From Curvibacter delicatus NBRC 14919 (GTDB lineage Bacteria > Pseudomonadota > Gammaproteobacteria > Burkholderiales > Burkholderiaceae_C): a DNA stretch of 64,000 nt. Below, in pieces: positions 1-11,309 of the stretch; the stretch's first letter is position 1, and each line of letters starts with the position of its first letter. The DNA lies in contig NZ_BCWP01000006.1 of assembly GCF_001592265.1 (NCBI RefSeq), positions 61,299-125,298 on the forward strand, in the 5' to 3' direction. Below the pieces are notes generated by a model. That model searched no databases. It was not told the DNA's origin and saw nothing but the letters and a program-made list of their open reading frames with translations. The position numbers and the translations under genes are program-made.

Positions 1-127
1 TCGAGGCCAGCGCATCGATGAACTTGTTGACCGTGGAGCCGGTGCCGACGCCGACGATCTCGCCGGGAACCACGTATTGCAGGGCCGCCTGGCCAACCAG
101 GGTCTTGAGTTCGTCTTGGGTAAGCAT
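1..127 (-). CDS. rpiA: Ribose-5-phosphate isomerase A (5' end only)
   Basis: Only the first 42 codons lie in the window; the gene runs off the left edge. Read from the ATG at 127, the protein begins [16 protein letters not shown] and soon reaches [15 protein letters not shown], the conserved phosphate-binding glycine-rich segment of RpiA. The family interconverts ribose 5-phosphate and ribulose 5-phosphate in the non-oxidative pentose phosphate pathway, in the cytoplasm. The gene is divergent from pyrD with about 60 bp between the two starts, so their promoters must lie back to back. The catalytic residues are outside the window, so activity cannot be judged here. Confidence 0.85.
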   Translation of the reverse strand, partial: MLTQDELKTLVGQAALQYVVPGEIVGVGTGSTVNKFIDALAS

Positions 128-188
128 GTCTGAAAAAGGAGTGGGTGGGTTGATCTGGGAAAATCGGGTGAATTGCAGGAATTATCCA

Positions 189-1238
189 ATGTCTCTGATC
201 CCCTACGCCCTCTCCCGCGCCGCGCTGTTCCGCATGGACCCCGAAGCCGCGCACGACTTCACCATTGACATGCTGGCCCGCACCCAGAACACCCTGCTGG
301 CCTGCGCCTACAGCCAGCCCCGGGTAGAAGACCCGGTGACCTTGGCCGGCCTGCACTTCCCCAACCGCGTCGGCATGGCCGCCGGACTGGACAAGAACGC
401 GCGCTGCATCGACGGCCTGGGCGCCATGGGTTTCGGTTTCGTTGAGGTGGGCACCGTCACGCCACTGCCGCAGCCGGGCAACCCCAAACCGCGCATGTTC
501 CGTCTGCCGGCCGCCAATGCGCTGATCAACCGCATGGGCTTCAACAACGATGGGCTGGACGCCTTCATCGCCAATGTCCGGCGCGCCACCTTCCGCCAGA
601 AAAACGGCACGCCGATGTTGCTGGGCCTGAACATCGGCAAGAATGCTGCCACCCCAATCGAACGCGCCACCGACGACTACCTGATCGGCCTGGCCTGCGT
701 CTACCCGCACGCCGACTACGTCACCATCAACATTTCCAGCCCCAACACCAAGAACCTGCGCGCACTGCAGAGCGACGAGGCGCTCGATGGGCTGCTTGGC
801 GCAATCGCTGCCAAGCGCGAACAACTGGCGCAGCAACACGGCAAGCGCGTAACGGTTTTCGTGAAAATCGCCCCGGACTTGGACGAGGAACAGGTCAATG
901 TGATCGCCGCCACCCTGCTGCGCCACGGCATGGACGGCGTCATCGCCACCAACACCACCCTCAGCCGCGAGGCCGTGCAAGGGCTGGAACATGCCGCGGA
1001 GGCCGGCGGCCTGTCGGGCGCGCCGGTGCTGGAAGCCAGCAACCGCGTCATCCACCAGCTGCGTGCCGCACTCGGTCGTGACTACCCCATCATCGGTGTC
1101 GGTGGCATTCTCAGTGCGGCTGATGCGCTGAGCAAGATCGAGGCCGGCGCCGACCTGGTACAGATCTACACCGGCCTGATCTACCAAGGGCCTGAATTGG
1201 TGAAGCAAGCTGCACTTGCCATCAAAAACAAGCGCTAG
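189..1238 (+). CDS. pyrD: Dihydroorotate dehydrogenase (quinone), class 2
   Basis: 349 residues, the usual length for class 2 enzymes. They oxidise dihydroorotate to orotate at the inner face of the cytoplasmic membrane and pass electrons to quinone (pyrimidine synthesis). The N-terminal stretch [19 protein letters not shown] is the amphipathic membrane-associating segment. Next come [10 protein letters not shown] (FMN/substrate site), [20 protein letters not shown] with the class 2 catalytic serine, and the FMN phosphate site GVGGI near residue 305. The frame is open upstream to position 18, but the ATG at 189 matches the family N-terminus and has an AGGA about 9 bp upstream. The gene is divergent from rpiA; nothing downstream on the same strand suggests an operon. 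Confidence 0.95.
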   Translation: MSLIPYALSRAALFRMDPEAAHDFTIDMLARTQNTLLACAYSQPRVEDPVTLAGLHFPNRVGMAAGLDKNARCIDGLGAMGFGFVEVGTVTPLPQPGNPKPRMFRLPAANALINRMGFNNDGLDAFIANVRRATFRQKNGTPMLLGLNIGKNAATPIERATDDYLIGLACVYPHADYVTINISSPNTKNLRALQSDEALDGLLGAIAAKREQLAQQHGKRVTVFVKIAPDLDEEQVNVIAATLLRHGMDGVIATNTTLSREAVQGLEHAAEAGGLSGAPVLEASNRVIHQLRAALGRDYPIIGVGGILSAADALSKIEAGADLVQIYTGLIYQGPELVKQAALAIKNKR

Positions 1239-1252
1239 ACCTTATCGGAAAA

Positions 1253-1280
1253 GCGCAAGCAGCTACTATTTCGATAGCAA
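1253..1280. repeat. Dispersed GCTAT/ATAGC palindromic repeat, copy 1
   Basis: The segment has a GCGCAAGCAGCTA arm followed by TTTCGATAGC. It is one of nine related elements in this window. It overlaps the 3' end of the neighbouring minus-strand oxidoreductase and supplies its last residues (LSK) and its TAG stop codon. Confidence 0.6.
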
Positions 1281-2381
1281 ATCGGCGACATGCTCGCCGA
1301 TGGCCATGCTGCTGGTCAGACCCGGCGACTCAATGCCAAACAGGTTGACCAAGCCCGGCACGCCGTGCTGGGCCGGGCCATCGATGCGGAAATCCGGCGC
1401 CTTCTCGCCAGGCCCGTAGATCTTGGGCCGCACCCCGCTGTAGCTGGGCTGCAGCGCGCCATCGGGCAGCGCGGGCCAATAACGTCGCACCTCGGCATAG
1501 AAGCCGTCGGCACGGCGCGGATCCACGGTGTAGTCGATGGTCTCGGGCTGCTTCGTGTCCAGCCATTCCAGGTCGGGACCGAACTTGGCTTGGCCGCCCA
1601 GGTCCAGCGTGAGGTGCACACCCAGCCAAGCGTCGGCCGGTGCCGGATAGATCAGGCGCGAGAACGGTGAGCGGCCGGCCAAGGCGTAGTAGCTGCCCTT
1701 GGCGTAGCTCTCCTGCGGGACATGGTGCGCGTTCAGCCCTTCGAAGCGGCGCGCCAGCGCGCACGCGTGCAGCGACGCCGAATTGACGACGATGCTTGCT
1801 GCGATCTCGCTGCCGTCGGCCATCCGCAGCACATGGGGCGCACCGCCCTGCCCCAACACGGCCGATTCAACCGCCGAGCCCAGCGCCACCATGCCGCCCG
1901 ACTTCTCCAGATCGCCCTGCAGCGCCAGCATAAGGCCATGGCTGTCCACTATGCCGGTGGTGGGCGACAGCAACGCAGCCGTGCACGCCAGTGCAGGCTC
2001 CAGGGCCTGGGCTTGCGCCGCGTCCAACCATTGCACCGGCACGCCGTTGGCCACCGCCTTGTCCTGCAGGGCACGCAAGGCCGCTGCTTCAGATTCAGTG
2101 GTGGCCACGACCAGCTTGCCGCAGTGGCGGTGGTCCACGCCATGGCTGGCGCACAAGGCGTAGAGCAGCTCCTTGCCGCGCACGCACAGTTTGGCCTTGA
2201 GCGAGCCAGGCGTGTAGTACAGGCCGGCGTGGATCACCTCGCTGTTGCGCGAACTCACGCCCTGTCCAATGGTGGTCTGCGCTTCCACCACAATCACCTC
2301 GCGTCCGGCCAGTGCCAGGGCCCGCGCCACGGCCAGCCCCACCACACCGGCCCCGATCACCACGCTATCGACTTGTTCCAC
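1266..2381 (-). CDS. FAD-dependent oxidoreductase, L-2-hydroxyglutarate oxidase-like
   Basis: 371 residues. The N-terminus carries a Rossmann FAD-binding motif, [17 protein letters not shown], then an acidic residue after the second strand (VVEAQ). The segment [16 protein letters not shown] is typical of the L-2-hydroxyglutarate dehydrogenase/oxidase branch of the DAO superfamily, and the C-terminal [14 protein letters not shown] and [21 protein letters not shown] fit the same branch. These enzymes oxidise small 2-hydroxy acids using FAD and pass electrons to oxygen or quinone. The exact substrate is inference. It is convergent with pyrD, and its stop codon lies inside a dispersed repeat, so its C-terminus may have been reshaped by that element. 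Confidence 0.78.
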   Translation of the reverse strand: MEQVDSVVIGAGVVGLAVARALALAGREVIVVEAQTTIGQGVSSRNSEVIHAGLYYTPGSLKAKLCVRGKELLYALCASHGVDHRHCGKLVVATTESEAAALRALQDKAVANGVPVQWLDAAQAQALEPALACTAALLSPTTGIVDSHGLMLALQGDLEKSGGMVALGSAVESAVLGQGGAPHVLRMADGSEIAASIVVNSASLHACALARRFEGLNAHHVPQESYAKGSYYALAGRSPFSRLIYPAPADAWLGVHLTLDLGGQAKFGPDLEWLDTKQPETIDYTVDPRRADGFYAEVRRYWPALPDGALQPSYSGVRPKIYGPGEKAPDFRIDGPAQHGVPGLVNLFGIESPGLTSSMAIGEHVADLLSK

Positions 2382-2402
2382 ACGCCACTCCGTTCAGGCA
2401 AG

Positions 2403-2437
2403 AAAAAAGGACCAGGCATTTCTGCCGGGTCCTTTAT
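2403..2437 (-). terminator. Intrinsic terminator downstream of tRNA-Val
   Basis: On the minus strand AAAGGACC pairs with GGTCCTTT across a CGGCAGAAATGCCT loop, and the second arm runs into six T residues. It lies directly after the tRNA-Val gene. Confidence 0.75.
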
Positions 2438-2444
2438 TTTCGTT

Positions 2445-2519
2445 TGGTGGGCGATACATGGATCGAACATGTGACCCCTGCAGTGTGAATGCAGTGCTCT
2501 ACCGCTGAGCTAATCGCCC
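2445..2519 (-). tRNA. tRNA-Val (anticodon CAC)
   Basis: The reverse complement folds as a full cloverleaf. The acceptor stem is GGGCGAT/ATCGCCC, the D-arm GCTC/GAGC, the anticodon stem CTGCA/TGCAG with loop TTCACAC (anticodon CAC, reading GUG), and the T-arm ACATG/CATGT with loop TTCGATC. The 3' CCA is encoded. The gene sits between dnaQ and the FAD oxidoreductase on the same strand and has its own terminator. Confidence 0.95.
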
Positions 2520-2595
2520 TGAATCCGTTTTCCCAGATCCGCTTGCGTCTCCGGGAAAACCAGCATTATGCCACAGATTTTTCCACTGTCCGGCA

Positions 2596-3297
2596 TCAGG
2601 CTGCGTTGCGCCACACGGTCTTGCCGCCGCTGGCCTTGTCGAGCTGGGCCAACAGGTCGTCGTGGGCCGCCAGCTCCTGCTCGTTGGCGGCCAGCACCGG
2701 CAATTCAAAGCGGCTCAGGTCCACGCGCTCGAAGCTGCCACTGCCGTCTTCGGCATCGGCCACGTCGATCAGCAGCGCGTCCTGCCCGCGTGTGAGGTTG
2801 ATGTAGACATCGGCCAGAAGCTCGGCGTCGAGCAAGGCGCCGTGCAGCGTGCGGCCCGAGTTGTCGACGCCCAGGCGGTCGCACAGTGCGTCGAGCGAAT
2901 TGCGCTTGCCCGGGAACATCTCCTTGGCCATCACCAGCGTGTCGGTCACGCTGGCCACGAATTCACCGAAGGCCGGCTTGCCGATGAGCTCCAGTTCCTT
3001 GTTCAGGAAACCGACGTCGAAGGCCGCGTTGTGGATGATGATCTCGGCATCCTGCAGGTAGGCCAGGATTTCCTCCGGCACCTCGGCGAACTTGGGCTTG
3101 TCGCGCAGGAATTCGTTGCTGATGCCGTGCACCCGCAGCGCGTCTTCGTGGCTGTCGCGCTCAGGGTTGAGGTAGAAGTGCAGGTTGTTGCCGGTGAGCT
3201 TGCGGTTGAGCAGCTCCACACAGCCGATTTCAATGATGCGGTCGCCGCCTTCGGCGGACAGGCCCGTGGTTTCAGTGTCAAGAACGATCTGGCGCAT
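2596..3297 (-). CDS. dnaQ: DNA polymerase III epsilon subunit, proofreading exonuclease
   Basis: 233 residues counted from the ATG at 3297, whose product starts MRQIVLDTETTGL. The three DnaQ exonuclease motifs are visible: DTETTG (Exo I), HNAAFDVGFLN (Exo II) and HGALLDAELLA (Exo III with the catalytic His). The protein removes misincorporated nucleotides within the replicative polymerase core. The frame is open upstream to 3381, but that extension overlaps the terminator region of fdx and lacks family similarity. The gene follows the isc operon but is separated from it by a terminator. Confidence 0.93.
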   Translation of the reverse strand: MRQIVLDTETTGLSAEGGDRIIEIGCVELLNRKLTGNNLHFYLNPERDSHEDALRVHGISNEFLRDKPKFAEVPEEILAYLQDAEIIIHNAAFDVGFLNKELELIGKPAFGEFVASVTDTLVMAKEMFPGKRNSLDALCDRLGVDNSGRTLHGALLDAELLADVYINLTRGQDALLIDVADAEDGSGSFERVDLSRFELPVLAANEQELAAHDDLLAQLDKASGGKTVWRNAA

Positions 3298-3346
3298 GGC
3301 GGCAATCATAGCCGCCCCGCCCCCTGACGCAGCAGGTTCGCCGAAA

Positions 3347-3371
3347 TGAAAACAGCCCCTCGCGGGGCTGT
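3347..3371 (-). terminator. Intrinsic terminator of the isc operon
   Basis: ACAGCCCC and GGGGCTGT form a perfect 8-bp stem around TCGC. On the minus strand the stem is followed by TTTTC. It lies 27 bp after the fdx stop codon. Confidence 0.75.
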
Positions 3372-3397
3372 CAGAAAGCAATGAAACCAGTGGTCGG

Positions 3398-3736
3398 TCA
3401 GTGATTCTCTTTGGCGTGGTTGATGGAATATTTCGGTATCTCCACCACCACGTCCTGTTGCGCCAGGATGGCTTGGCAGCTCAGGCGCGACTGGGGCTCC
3501 AGACCCCAGGCACGGTCGAGCAGGTCTTCCTCGTTTTCGTCGGGTTCGTTGAGCGAGTTGTACCCCTCCCGCACGATGACGTGACAGGTGGTGCAGGCGC
3601 AACTCATGTCGCAGGCATGTTCGATCTCGATGTGGTTGTCCAGCAGCGCCTCGCAGATCGAGGTGCCGGCCGGTGCCTTGATTTCAGCGCCTTGCGGGCA
3701 GTACTCGGGATGGGGAAGGATCTTGATGATGGGCAT
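3398..3736 (-). CDS. fdx: ISC-type [2Fe-2S] ferredoxin
   Basis: 112 residues, the family length. The four cluster ligands are C42, C48, C51 (in HACDMSCACTTCHV) and C87 (SRLSCQA); C46 is the extra conserved cysteine of ISC ferredoxins. It supplies electrons for cluster assembly on IscU. It is the last gene of iscR-iscS-iscU-iscA-hscB-hscA-fdx, starting 22 bp after hscA. No iscX-like frame follows; a terminator and dnaQ come next. Confidence 0.95.
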   Translation of the reverse strand: MPIIKILPHPEYCPQGAEIKAPAGTSICEALLDNHIEIEHACDMSCACTTCHVIVREGYNSLNEPDENEEDLLDRAWGLEPQSRLSCQAILAQQDVVVEIPKYSINHAKENH

Positions 3737-3758
3737 GGTGTGTTCGGCGTTCGTGGAC

Positions 3759-5618
3759 TCAGACCGTCTCGATGTTCTTGCCCGCCAGGGCCTTCTGGAT
3801 GCCGCGGTTCATGCGCAGGGCGGCAAAGGTTTCCGTGCCCTTGGCCAGCGCCTCGGTGGCGGCATCGATGGCCGCCGCGTCGTCTTCCTGGGTGCGTGAG
3901 ACTTCCAATGCGGCCATCAGGCCGTCAATGGCTGCACGCTCCTCGGCCGACAGCAGATCGCCATCGGCCGCCAGCGCACTGCGCGTGGCCAGCAACATGC
4001 GGTCGGCCTCGACACGCGCCTCCACCAATGCGCGGGCACGCATGTCGGACTCCGCGGTGGTGAAGCTCTCCTGCAGCATCTTGGCAATCTGCTCGTCGCC
4101 CAGGCCGTAGGACGGCTTGACGTCGATGCGCGCTTCCACGCCGCTGACCTGCTCACGCGCACTGACCTGCAGCAGGCCGTCGGCATCGACCGTGAAGGTG
4201 ACGCGGATGCGTGCGGCACCGGCTGCCATCGGCGGGATGCCGCGCAGCTCGAAACGCGCCAGGCTGCGGCAATCGGCCACCAGATCGCGCTCGCCCTGTA
4301 CCACGTGCACCGCCAGTGCGGTCTGGCCATCCTTGTAGGTGGTGAAGTCCTGCGCCATCGCAGTCGGGATGGTCTGGTTGCGCGGCACGATGCGCTCGAC
4401 CAGGCCGCCCATGGTCTCGATGCCGAGCGAGAGCGGAATCACGTCCAGCAGCAGCAGATCGCCGGCAGCATTGTTGCCGGCCAGCTGGTTGGCCTGGATG
4501 GCGGCGCCCAGCGCCACCACCTCGTCCGGGTTCAGGTTGGTCAGCGGCTCGTGACCGAAAAACTCGCCCACCGTGCGGCGGATCACCGGCATGCGGGTCG
4601 AGCCGCCCACCATCACCACGCCCTGCACGTCGTCAACGCTCAGCTTGGCGTCGCGCAAGGCCTTGCGCACCGCGCTCATGGTGCGCACCGTCAGCGCTGC
4701 AGTGACTTCTTCGAACTGCGTGCGTGTTACCGTCAAATTGACTTCCGCTGCCGTCAATTGGGCGCGAAATGCTACAGAATCAGTAGCAGACAGTGCTTCC
4801 TTGCAAGCCCGTGCTGCCACCTTGATGGCCGCCTTGTCGGCCGCGGTCACGCTGCTCAGGCCGGCCTGCTGCAGTGCCCAGGCTGCCAGTGCGGCGTCGT
4901 AGTCGTCACCGCCCAGGGCCGAGTCGCCACCGGTGGCAATAACTTCGAACACGCCTTTGGCCAGGCGCAGGATGGAAATGTCAAAGGTGCCGCCGCCCAG
5001 GTCGTACACCGCGTAGATGCCTTCGCTGGCGTTGTCCAGACCGTAGGCAATGGCCGCGGCGGTGGGCTCGTTGATCAGGCGCAGCACGTTGAGGCCGGCC
5101 AGTTGCGCGGCGTCTTTGGTGGCCTGGCGCTGTGCATCGTCGAAGTAGGCCGGCACGGTGATGACGGCGCCATAGAGGTCGTCGTTGAACGTGTCCTCGG
5201 CGCGAAAGCGCAACGTGGCCAGGATCTCGGCGCTCACCTCCACCGGCGACTTCTCCCCCACCACGGTCTGCAGGCCCAGCATGCCGGGGTGGTCCACCAG
5301 CTTGTAGGGCAGCTTTTCGCGCCCGGCCACGTCCTGCACGCCGCGCCCCATGAAGCGCTTGACGGAGGCAATGGTGTTTTCCGGGTCTTCGGCCAGCGCG
5401 GCCAAGGCGTCGAAGCCGATCTGACGCCCGCCATTGGCAAGGTAGCGCACCACGGAGGGCAGGATCACCCGGCCTTGCGCATCAGGCAGGCATTCGGCCA
5501 CGCCGCTGCGCACAGCGGCCACCAGCGAGTGGGTGGTGCCGAGGTCAATGCCCACGGCGATGCGCCGCTGGTGCGGATCGGGAGATTGACCGGGTTCGGA
5601 AATTTGCAGCAGTGCCAT
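3759..5618 (-). CDS. hscA: Fe-S assembly chaperone, Hsp70 family
   Basis: 619 residues, the normal HscA length. The nucleotide-binding domain starts with [13 protein letters not shown] and carries [28 protein letters not shown] and [10 protein letters not shown]. The substrate-binding domain follows from about residue 390. HscA binds the LPPVK motif of IscU and, stimulated by HscB, drives cluster transfer. The order behind hscB is standard. Odd point: the coding stretch at 4770-4788 (residues [10 protein letters not shown]) matches the dispersed repeat of this genome, so the element seems to have entered the gene in frame in the nucleotide-binding domain. Confidence 0.95.
   Translation of the reverse strand: MALLQISEPGQSPDPHQRRIAVGIDLGTTHSLVAAVRSGVAECLPDAQGRVILPSVVRYLANGGRQIGFDALAALAEDPENTIASVKRFMGRGVQDVAGREKLPYKLVDHPGMLGLQTVVGEKSPVEVSAEILATLRFRAEDTFNDDLYGAVITVPAYFDDAQRQATKDAAQLAGLNVLRLINEPTAAAIAYGLDNASEGIYAVYDLGGGTFDISILRLAKGVFEVIATGGDSALGGDDYDAALAAWALQQAGLSSVTAADKAAIKVAARACKEALSATDSVAFRAQLTAAEVNLTVTRTQFEEVTAALTVRTMSAVRKALRDAKLSVDDVQGVVMVGGSTRMPVIRRTVGEFFGHEPLTNLNPDEVVALGAAIQANQLAGNNAAGDLLLLDVIPLSLGIETMGGLVERIVPRNQTIPTAMAQDFTTYKDGQTALAVHVVQGERDLVADCRSLARFELRGIPPMAAGAARIRVTFTVDADGLLQVSAREQVSGVEARIDVKPSYGLGDEQIAKMLQESFTTAESDMRARALVEARVEADRMLLATRSALAADGDLLSAEERAAIDGLMAALEVSRTQEDDAAAIDAATEALAKGTETFAALRMNRGIQKALAGKNIETV
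4770..4788. repeat. Dispersed palindromic repeat, copy 2 (inside hscA)
   Basis: TGCTAC and GTAGCA flank AGAATCA, followed by a degenerate tail with AGTGCTT. It is translated in frame within hscA. It is weaker than the intergenic copies and may be an old, diverged insertion. Confidence 0.4.
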
Positions 5619-5654
5619 CGTTGTTCTATTCGGATCAAGGCCGTGTTCAGAGCC

Positions 5655-6188
5655 TTATTGTCGCCGGGCCGCGGTATCCATCTGGTCGTAACGGGCTTCG
5701 ATGTCGCGGCCAAAACGTTCGATGAACATCAGCGCCCGCACCTGCGCTACGGCGGCCGGGTAATCGTGTGCCACATCGAGCAGCTGCTCGCAGCGCTGGA
5801 GCGCTTCGCGCCGGCTGTGCGCAATCTGATCGCTCAGCGCATCCAGGTCCTCGCTGCTGCCGACGTCGTCCAGCGCCTCGCGCCATTCCATCTGCTGCAT
5901 CAGGAATTCGGCTGGCATGGCGGTGTTGTTTTCGGCATTCACCGGCACACCATTCAACTCACACAGGTAGGCGGCCCGCTTGAGCGGGTCTTTCAGGCGC
6001 TGGTAGGCCTCGTTGATGCGCACCGACCACTGCATGGCCACGCGCTGGGCCGCTGCGCCCTGGGCGGCAAACTTGTCGGGGTGAGCTTCGCGCTGCAGTT
6101 CTTTCCAGCGTGCGTCCAGCACCGAACGGTCTTGCGCAAACTGTTGCGCCAGACCGAACAGCTCGAAATCGTTGGATTGGAGATTCAC
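5655..6188 (-). CDS. hscB: Fe-S assembly co-chaperone HscB (J-protein)
   Basis: 177 residues. The N-terminal J-domain has HPD at residues 36-38 (REAHPDKF), which stimulates the HscA ATPase. The C-terminal part with [15 protein letters not shown] is the IscU-binding helical domain. Its start overlaps the iscA stop by 4 nt (6185-6188), implying translational coupling. Confidence 0.95.
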   Translation of the reverse strand: MNLQSNDFELFGLAQQFAQDRSVLDARWKELQREAHPDKFAAQGAAAQRVAMQWSVRINEAYQRLKDPLKRAAYLCELNGVPVNAENNTAMPAEFLMQQMEWREALDDVGSSEDLDALSDQIAHSRREALQRCEQLLDVAHDYPAAVAQVRALMFIERFGRDIEARYDQMDTAARRQ

Positions 6189-6508
6189 ACCCGGAACGAC
6201 TCGCCGCAGCCGCAGCGGTCGCGTTCATTCGGGTTGTTGAAGCGGAAACCTTCGTTCAGCCCTTCGCGCACGTAATCCAGCTCGGTGCCGTCGATGTAGG
6301 ACAGGCTCTTGGGGTCGATCAGCACCTTGACGCCGTGTCCTTCGAACACGATGTCCTCCGGCGCCACCTCGTCCACGTACTCCAGCTTGTAGGCCAGGCC
6401 GGAACAACCGGTGGTCTTGACGCCCAGGCGCACACCCACGCCCTTGCCGCGCTTGCTCAGGTAGCGGGTGACATGCCGGGCTGCGGCTTCAGTAAGAGTA
6501 ACTGCCAT
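6185..6508 (-). CDS. iscA: Fe-S assembly A-type carrier IscA
   Basis: 107 residues. The three A-type cysteines are C35 (TTGCSGLAY), C99 and C101 (RCGCGESF). A-type carriers receive clusters from IscU and hand them to apo-proteins, especially [4Fe-4S] targets. It is separated from iscU by about 120 bp containing a GC-rich repeat and overlaps hscB by 4 nt. Confidence 0.95.
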   Translation of the reverse strand: MAVTLTEAAARHVTRYLSKRGKGVGVRLGVKTTGCSGLAYKLEYVDEVAPEDIVFEGHGVKVLIDPKSLSYIDGTELDYVREGLNEGFRFNNPNERDRCGCGESFRV

Positions 6509-6539
6509 TTCAGTCTTTCATTCCCATCCCCCAGCCCCT

Positions 6540-6628
6540 TCAATCCGGGGCCGCCGCGGAACCGGCTTTGCCGGGCCGCTGGCGGCGCCCCCTTGAGGGG
6601 GAGGCGCCGAAGGCGCCTCGGGGGGGAA
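6540..6628. repeat. GC-rich inverted-repeat element between iscU and iscA
   Basis: The stretch holds nested complementary blocks: GCCCCCTTGAGGGGG and GGCGCCGAAGGCGCC, preceded by CCGGCTTTGCCGG. No reading frame fits. Similar intergenic elements are, from memory, common in Comamonadaceae genomes. Its position inside the operon suggests it could act on mRNA processing or on the iscU:iscA ratio; that is inference. Confidence 0.55.
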
Positions 6629-6629
6629 C

Positions 6630-7016
6630 TTAGTTCATGTGTTTCTTGCGGTAATCGTCCACAGCAGCCTTGATCGCATCTTCGGCCAGGATGGAGCAGT
6701 GGATCTTGACCGGCGGCAGTGCCAGTTCTTCGGCGATCTGGCTGTTCTTCAGCGCAGCCGCCTCGTCCAGCGTCTTGCCCTTGACCCACTCGGTCACCAG
6801 CGAGCTCGACGCGATGGCCGAGCCGCAACCGTAGGTCTTGAAACGTGCGTCTTCGATCACGCCGGTCTGCGCGTTCACCTTGATCTGCAGCTTCATCACG
6901 TCACCGCAGGCAGGAGCGCCCACCATACCGGTGCCCACCGTGTCGTCGCCCTTGTCGAAGGAGCCGACGTTGCGCGGGTTTTCATAGTGGTCAACGACTT
7001 TTTCAGAATAAGCCAT
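6630..7016 (-). CDS. iscU: Fe-S cluster scaffold IscU
   Basis: 128 residues. The cluster ligands are C37 (GAPACGDV), C64 (TYGCGSAIA) and C107 (KIHCSIL), with the conserved Asp at 39. The HscA recognition motif LPPVK lies at about 100-104, just before the third cysteine. IscU assembles [2Fe-2S] and [4Fe-4S] clusters using sulfur from IscS. It starts 23 bp after iscS. Confidence 0.97.
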   Translation of the reverse strand: MAYSEKVVDHYENPRNVGSFDKGDDTVGTGMVGAPACGDVMKLQIKVNAQTGVIEDARFKTYGCGSAIASSSLVTEWVKGKTLDEAAALKNSQIAEELALPPVKIHCSILAEDAIKAAVDDYRKKHMN

Positions 7017-7039
7017 GGTCTTACCTCTTCAATCTTCAG

Positions 7040-8260
7040 TTAATGAGCAGCCCACTGGATGGTGCTCAGATCCACGCCGTCCTGGAACATTTCCCAGAGC
7101 GGGCTCAACTCACGCAGCTTGGCCACGTTGAGCTTGATGGTGGAAATCGCGTAATCGATCTCTTCCTCGGTCGTGAAGCGGCCGATGGTCATGCGCAGGC
7201 TGCTGTGCGCCAGCTCGTCGCTGCGGCCCAGGGCGCGCAGCACATAGCTGGGCTCCAGTGAAGCCGAAGTACAAGCCGAGCCGGACGACACTGCCAGCCC
7301 CTTGATGCCCATGATGAGCGACTCGCCCTCGACGAAATTGAAGCTCATGTTCAGGTTCTGCGGCACGCGCTTCTCGGCGTGGCCGTTGAGGAAGGTCTGC
7401 TCGACATCTTTCAGGCCATTGAGCAGGCGGTCATGCAGCGCGCGCGCCTTGGCGTTGTCCTGTGCCATTTCCAGCTTGGCAATACGGAAGGCCTCGCCCA
7501 TGCCGACGCACTGGTGCGTGGGCAGCGTGCCGGAGCGCATGCCGCGCTCGTGGCCGCCGCCGTGCATCTGCGCCTCGATGCGCACACGCGGCTTGCGGCG
7601 CACATACAAGGCGCCGATGCCCTTGGGGCCGTAGGTCTTGTGCGAGGCCAGGCTCATCAGGTCGACCGGCAGCGTGTTGAGATCGATCTCCACCTTGCCG
7701 GTGGCCTGCGCCGCATCCACGTGGAAGATGATGCCCTTCTCGCGGCACAAGGCGCCGATGGCCGGGATGTCCTGGATGACGCCGATCTCGTTGTTCACGA
7801 ACATCACGCTGATCAGAATGGTGTCCGGACGGATGGCGGCCTTGAGCTGGTCGAGGTCAAGCAGGCCGTCTTCCTGCACGTCGAGGTACGTCACCTCGAA
7901 GCCTTGGCGCTCCAGCTCGCGCATGGTGTCGAGCACGGCCTTGTGCTCGGTCTTCACCGTGATCAGGTGCTTGCCCTTGCCCTTGTAGAAGTGGGCGGCG
8001 CCCTTCAAGGCCAGGTTGTTGGACTCGGTGGCACCGGAGGTCCAGACGATCTCGCGCGGGTCGGCACCGATCAGGTCGGCGACGTAACCGCGCGCCGTCT
8101 CAACGGCCTCTTCGGCCTCCCAGCCCCAGGCGTGGCTGCGCGAAGCCGGGTTGCCGAAGTGCTCGCGCAACCAGGGAATCATGGCATCGACCACACGCGG
8201 ATCGCAGGGTGTGGTGGCACCGTAGTCCAGGTAAATCGGGAAATGAGGGGTCATGTCCAT
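7040..8260 (-). CDS. iscS: Cysteine desulfurase IscS
   Basis: 406 residues. The PLP lysine is K208 in SHKTYGPKG, and the persulfide cysteine is C330 in [21 protein letters not shown], the long-loop form of IscS as opposed to SufS. The N-terminus has [14 protein letters not shown]. It converts cysteine to alanine and loads persulfide sulfur for cluster and tRNA thiolation pathways. It is the second gene of the isc operon, 40 bp after iscR. Confidence 0.97.
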   Translation of the reverse strand: MDMTPHFPIYLDYGATTPCDPRVVDAMIPWLREHFGNPASRSHAWGWEAEEAVETARGYVADLIGADPREIVWTSGATESNNLALKGAAHFYKGKGKHLITVKTEHKAVLDTMRELERQGFEVTYLDVQEDGLLDLDQLKAAIRPDTILISVMFVNNEIGVIQDIPAIGALCREKGIIFHVDAAQATGKVEIDLNTLPVDLMSLASHKTYGPKGIGALYVRRKPRVRIEAQMHGGGHERGMRSGTLPTHQCVGMGEAFRIAKLEMAQDNAKARALHDRLLNGLKDVEQTFLNGHAEKRVPQNLNMSFNFVEGESLIMGIKGLAVSSGSACTSASLEPSYVLRALGRSDELAHSSLRMTIGRFTTEEEIDYAISTIKLNVAKLRELSPLWEMFQDGVDLSTIQWAAH

Positions 8261-8300
8261 ACAGGCTCGCTACGAAACTCGGTAAAAAATGGCTTGTAAA

Positions 8301-8837
8301 TCAGGATTTGGAGAAGGCATTGCCCAGCGCGAACACCGAGTTGGGCGCATTCACCCGCACCGGCTTGACCACCGGCATGGCAGAGATGGCGCGCTTGACG
8401 GTGGGCTTGTCTTCGATGGTGATGCCTTTGGCCAGCTGGTCGTCGACCAGCTTTTGCAGCGTGACGGAATCGAGAAACTCGACCATGCGCACATTGAGCG
8501 AGGCCCACAGTTCGTGCGTCATGCAGCGACCGGCGTCGCCCAGGCAGTTTTCCTTGCCGCCGCACTGGGTGGCATCGATCGGCTCGTCCACCGACAGGAT
8601 GATGTCGGCCACGGTGATGTCGGCCGCCTTGCGGGCGAGCGTGTAGCCGCCACCGGGGCCACGGGTGGATTCCACCAGTTCATGCCGGCGCAGCTTGCCG
8701 AACAACTGTTCCAGATAGGACAGCGATATTTGCTGGCGCTGGCTGATGGCAGCCAGCGTCACGGGGCCGTTGCTCTGGCGCAGGGCCAGGTCAATCATCG
8801 CGGTGACCGCAAAGCGGCCTTTGGTTGTGAGGCGCAT
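8301..8837 (-). CDS. iscR: Fe-S regulated transcription factor IscR (Rrf2 family)
   Basis: 178 residues. The N-terminal winged helix begins MRLTTKGRFAVTAMIDLA. The [2Fe-2S] ligands C92, C98 and C105 (QCGGKENCLGDAGRCMTH) and H108 match IscR. Holo-IscR represses the isc operon when clusters are plentiful. It heads the operon, and a type-1 operator lies upstream. The C-terminus is longer than the core family, with a basic tail (VKPVRVNAPNSV). Confidence 0.95.
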   Translation of the reverse strand: MRLTTKGRFAVTAMIDLALRQSNGPVTLAAISQRQQISLSYLEQLFGKLRRHELVESTRGPGGGYTLARKAADITVADIILSVDEPIDATQCGGKENCLGDAGRCMTHELWASLNVRMVEFLDSVTLQKLVDDQLAKGITIEDKPTVKRAISAMPVVKPVRVNAPNSVFALGNAFSKS

Positions 8838-8962
8838 CGCAAACTCCTGTTCCGGGTTTGGCTATCGGTATTTCCCCGGAGCCTGCCGGCGCCGAGGGGC
8901 TTTCCCACCCTGCCCGGCGGGCCGCCTGCGGCACTGTGTGCCAACCGGCTTGCCGGGCTTTC

Positions 8963-8984
8963 TTGACTATTTGTGTCAAGTATA
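8963..8984 (-). promoter_or_regulatory. IscR type-1 operator over the iscR -10 box
   Basis: On the plus strand TTGACT (8963-8968) and GTCAAGTAT (8975-8983) match the published type-1 IscR consensus at 19 of 21 positions by my count; the mismatches are in the second half-site. Read on the minus strand the site contains TATACT (8984-8979), a plausible -10 for iscR. Repressor bound here would block RNA polymerase directly. The start codon is about 140 bp downstream. Confidence 0.7.
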
Positions 8985-9018
8985 GCAAAAAACCCCGTGC
9001 TCTGCTCGGATAAGGCCC

Positions 9019-9050
9019 GCCCATGCCGTCAGGGATGGCCAGGCACGGGC
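9019..9050 (-). terminator. Hairpin after uvrB
   Basis: GCCCATGCC (9019-9027) pairs with GGCACGGGC (9042-9050) with one wobble, giving a 9-bp stem downstream of the uvrB stop. There is no clear T-tract, so terminator function is uncertain. Confidence 0.4.
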
Positions 9051-9061
9051 TATGAAATGGG

Positions 9062-11179
<2,118 letters not shown>

Positions 11180-11233
11180 GGAAACCTGATTGCTAAGCCC
11201 GTAAAATTCAGGGCAACTGACAAGAATACGTCA

Positions 11234-11264
11234 TTCCGGCGCGGCGCGCAGCCCCCTGCCGGAA
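11234..11264. promoter_or_regulatory. Inverted repeat between uvrB and the aminotransferase
   Basis: TTCCGGC (11234-11240) and GCCGGAA (11258-11264) form a perfect 7-bp inverted repeat with a 17-nt spacer in the divergent promoter region, about 45 bp before the aminotransferase start. It could be an operator or a leader hairpin; no regulator is assigned. Confidence 0.3.
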
Positions 11265-11309
11265 GGACGGGATGTATCGACCACTTCACTACTTATCCAA
11301 GGAACCGTC

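Noticed and set aside
4305..6275. Long open frame antisense to hscA and hscB (656 codons)
   Set aside because: It is a shadow of GC-rich codon bias on the opposite strand; its translation is rich in His/Arg/Gly/Gln, has no recognisable family, and the sense genes are certain.
11180..11309. LexA box for uvrB
   Set aside because: No CTG-N10-CAG type palindrome is present in the intergenic region.
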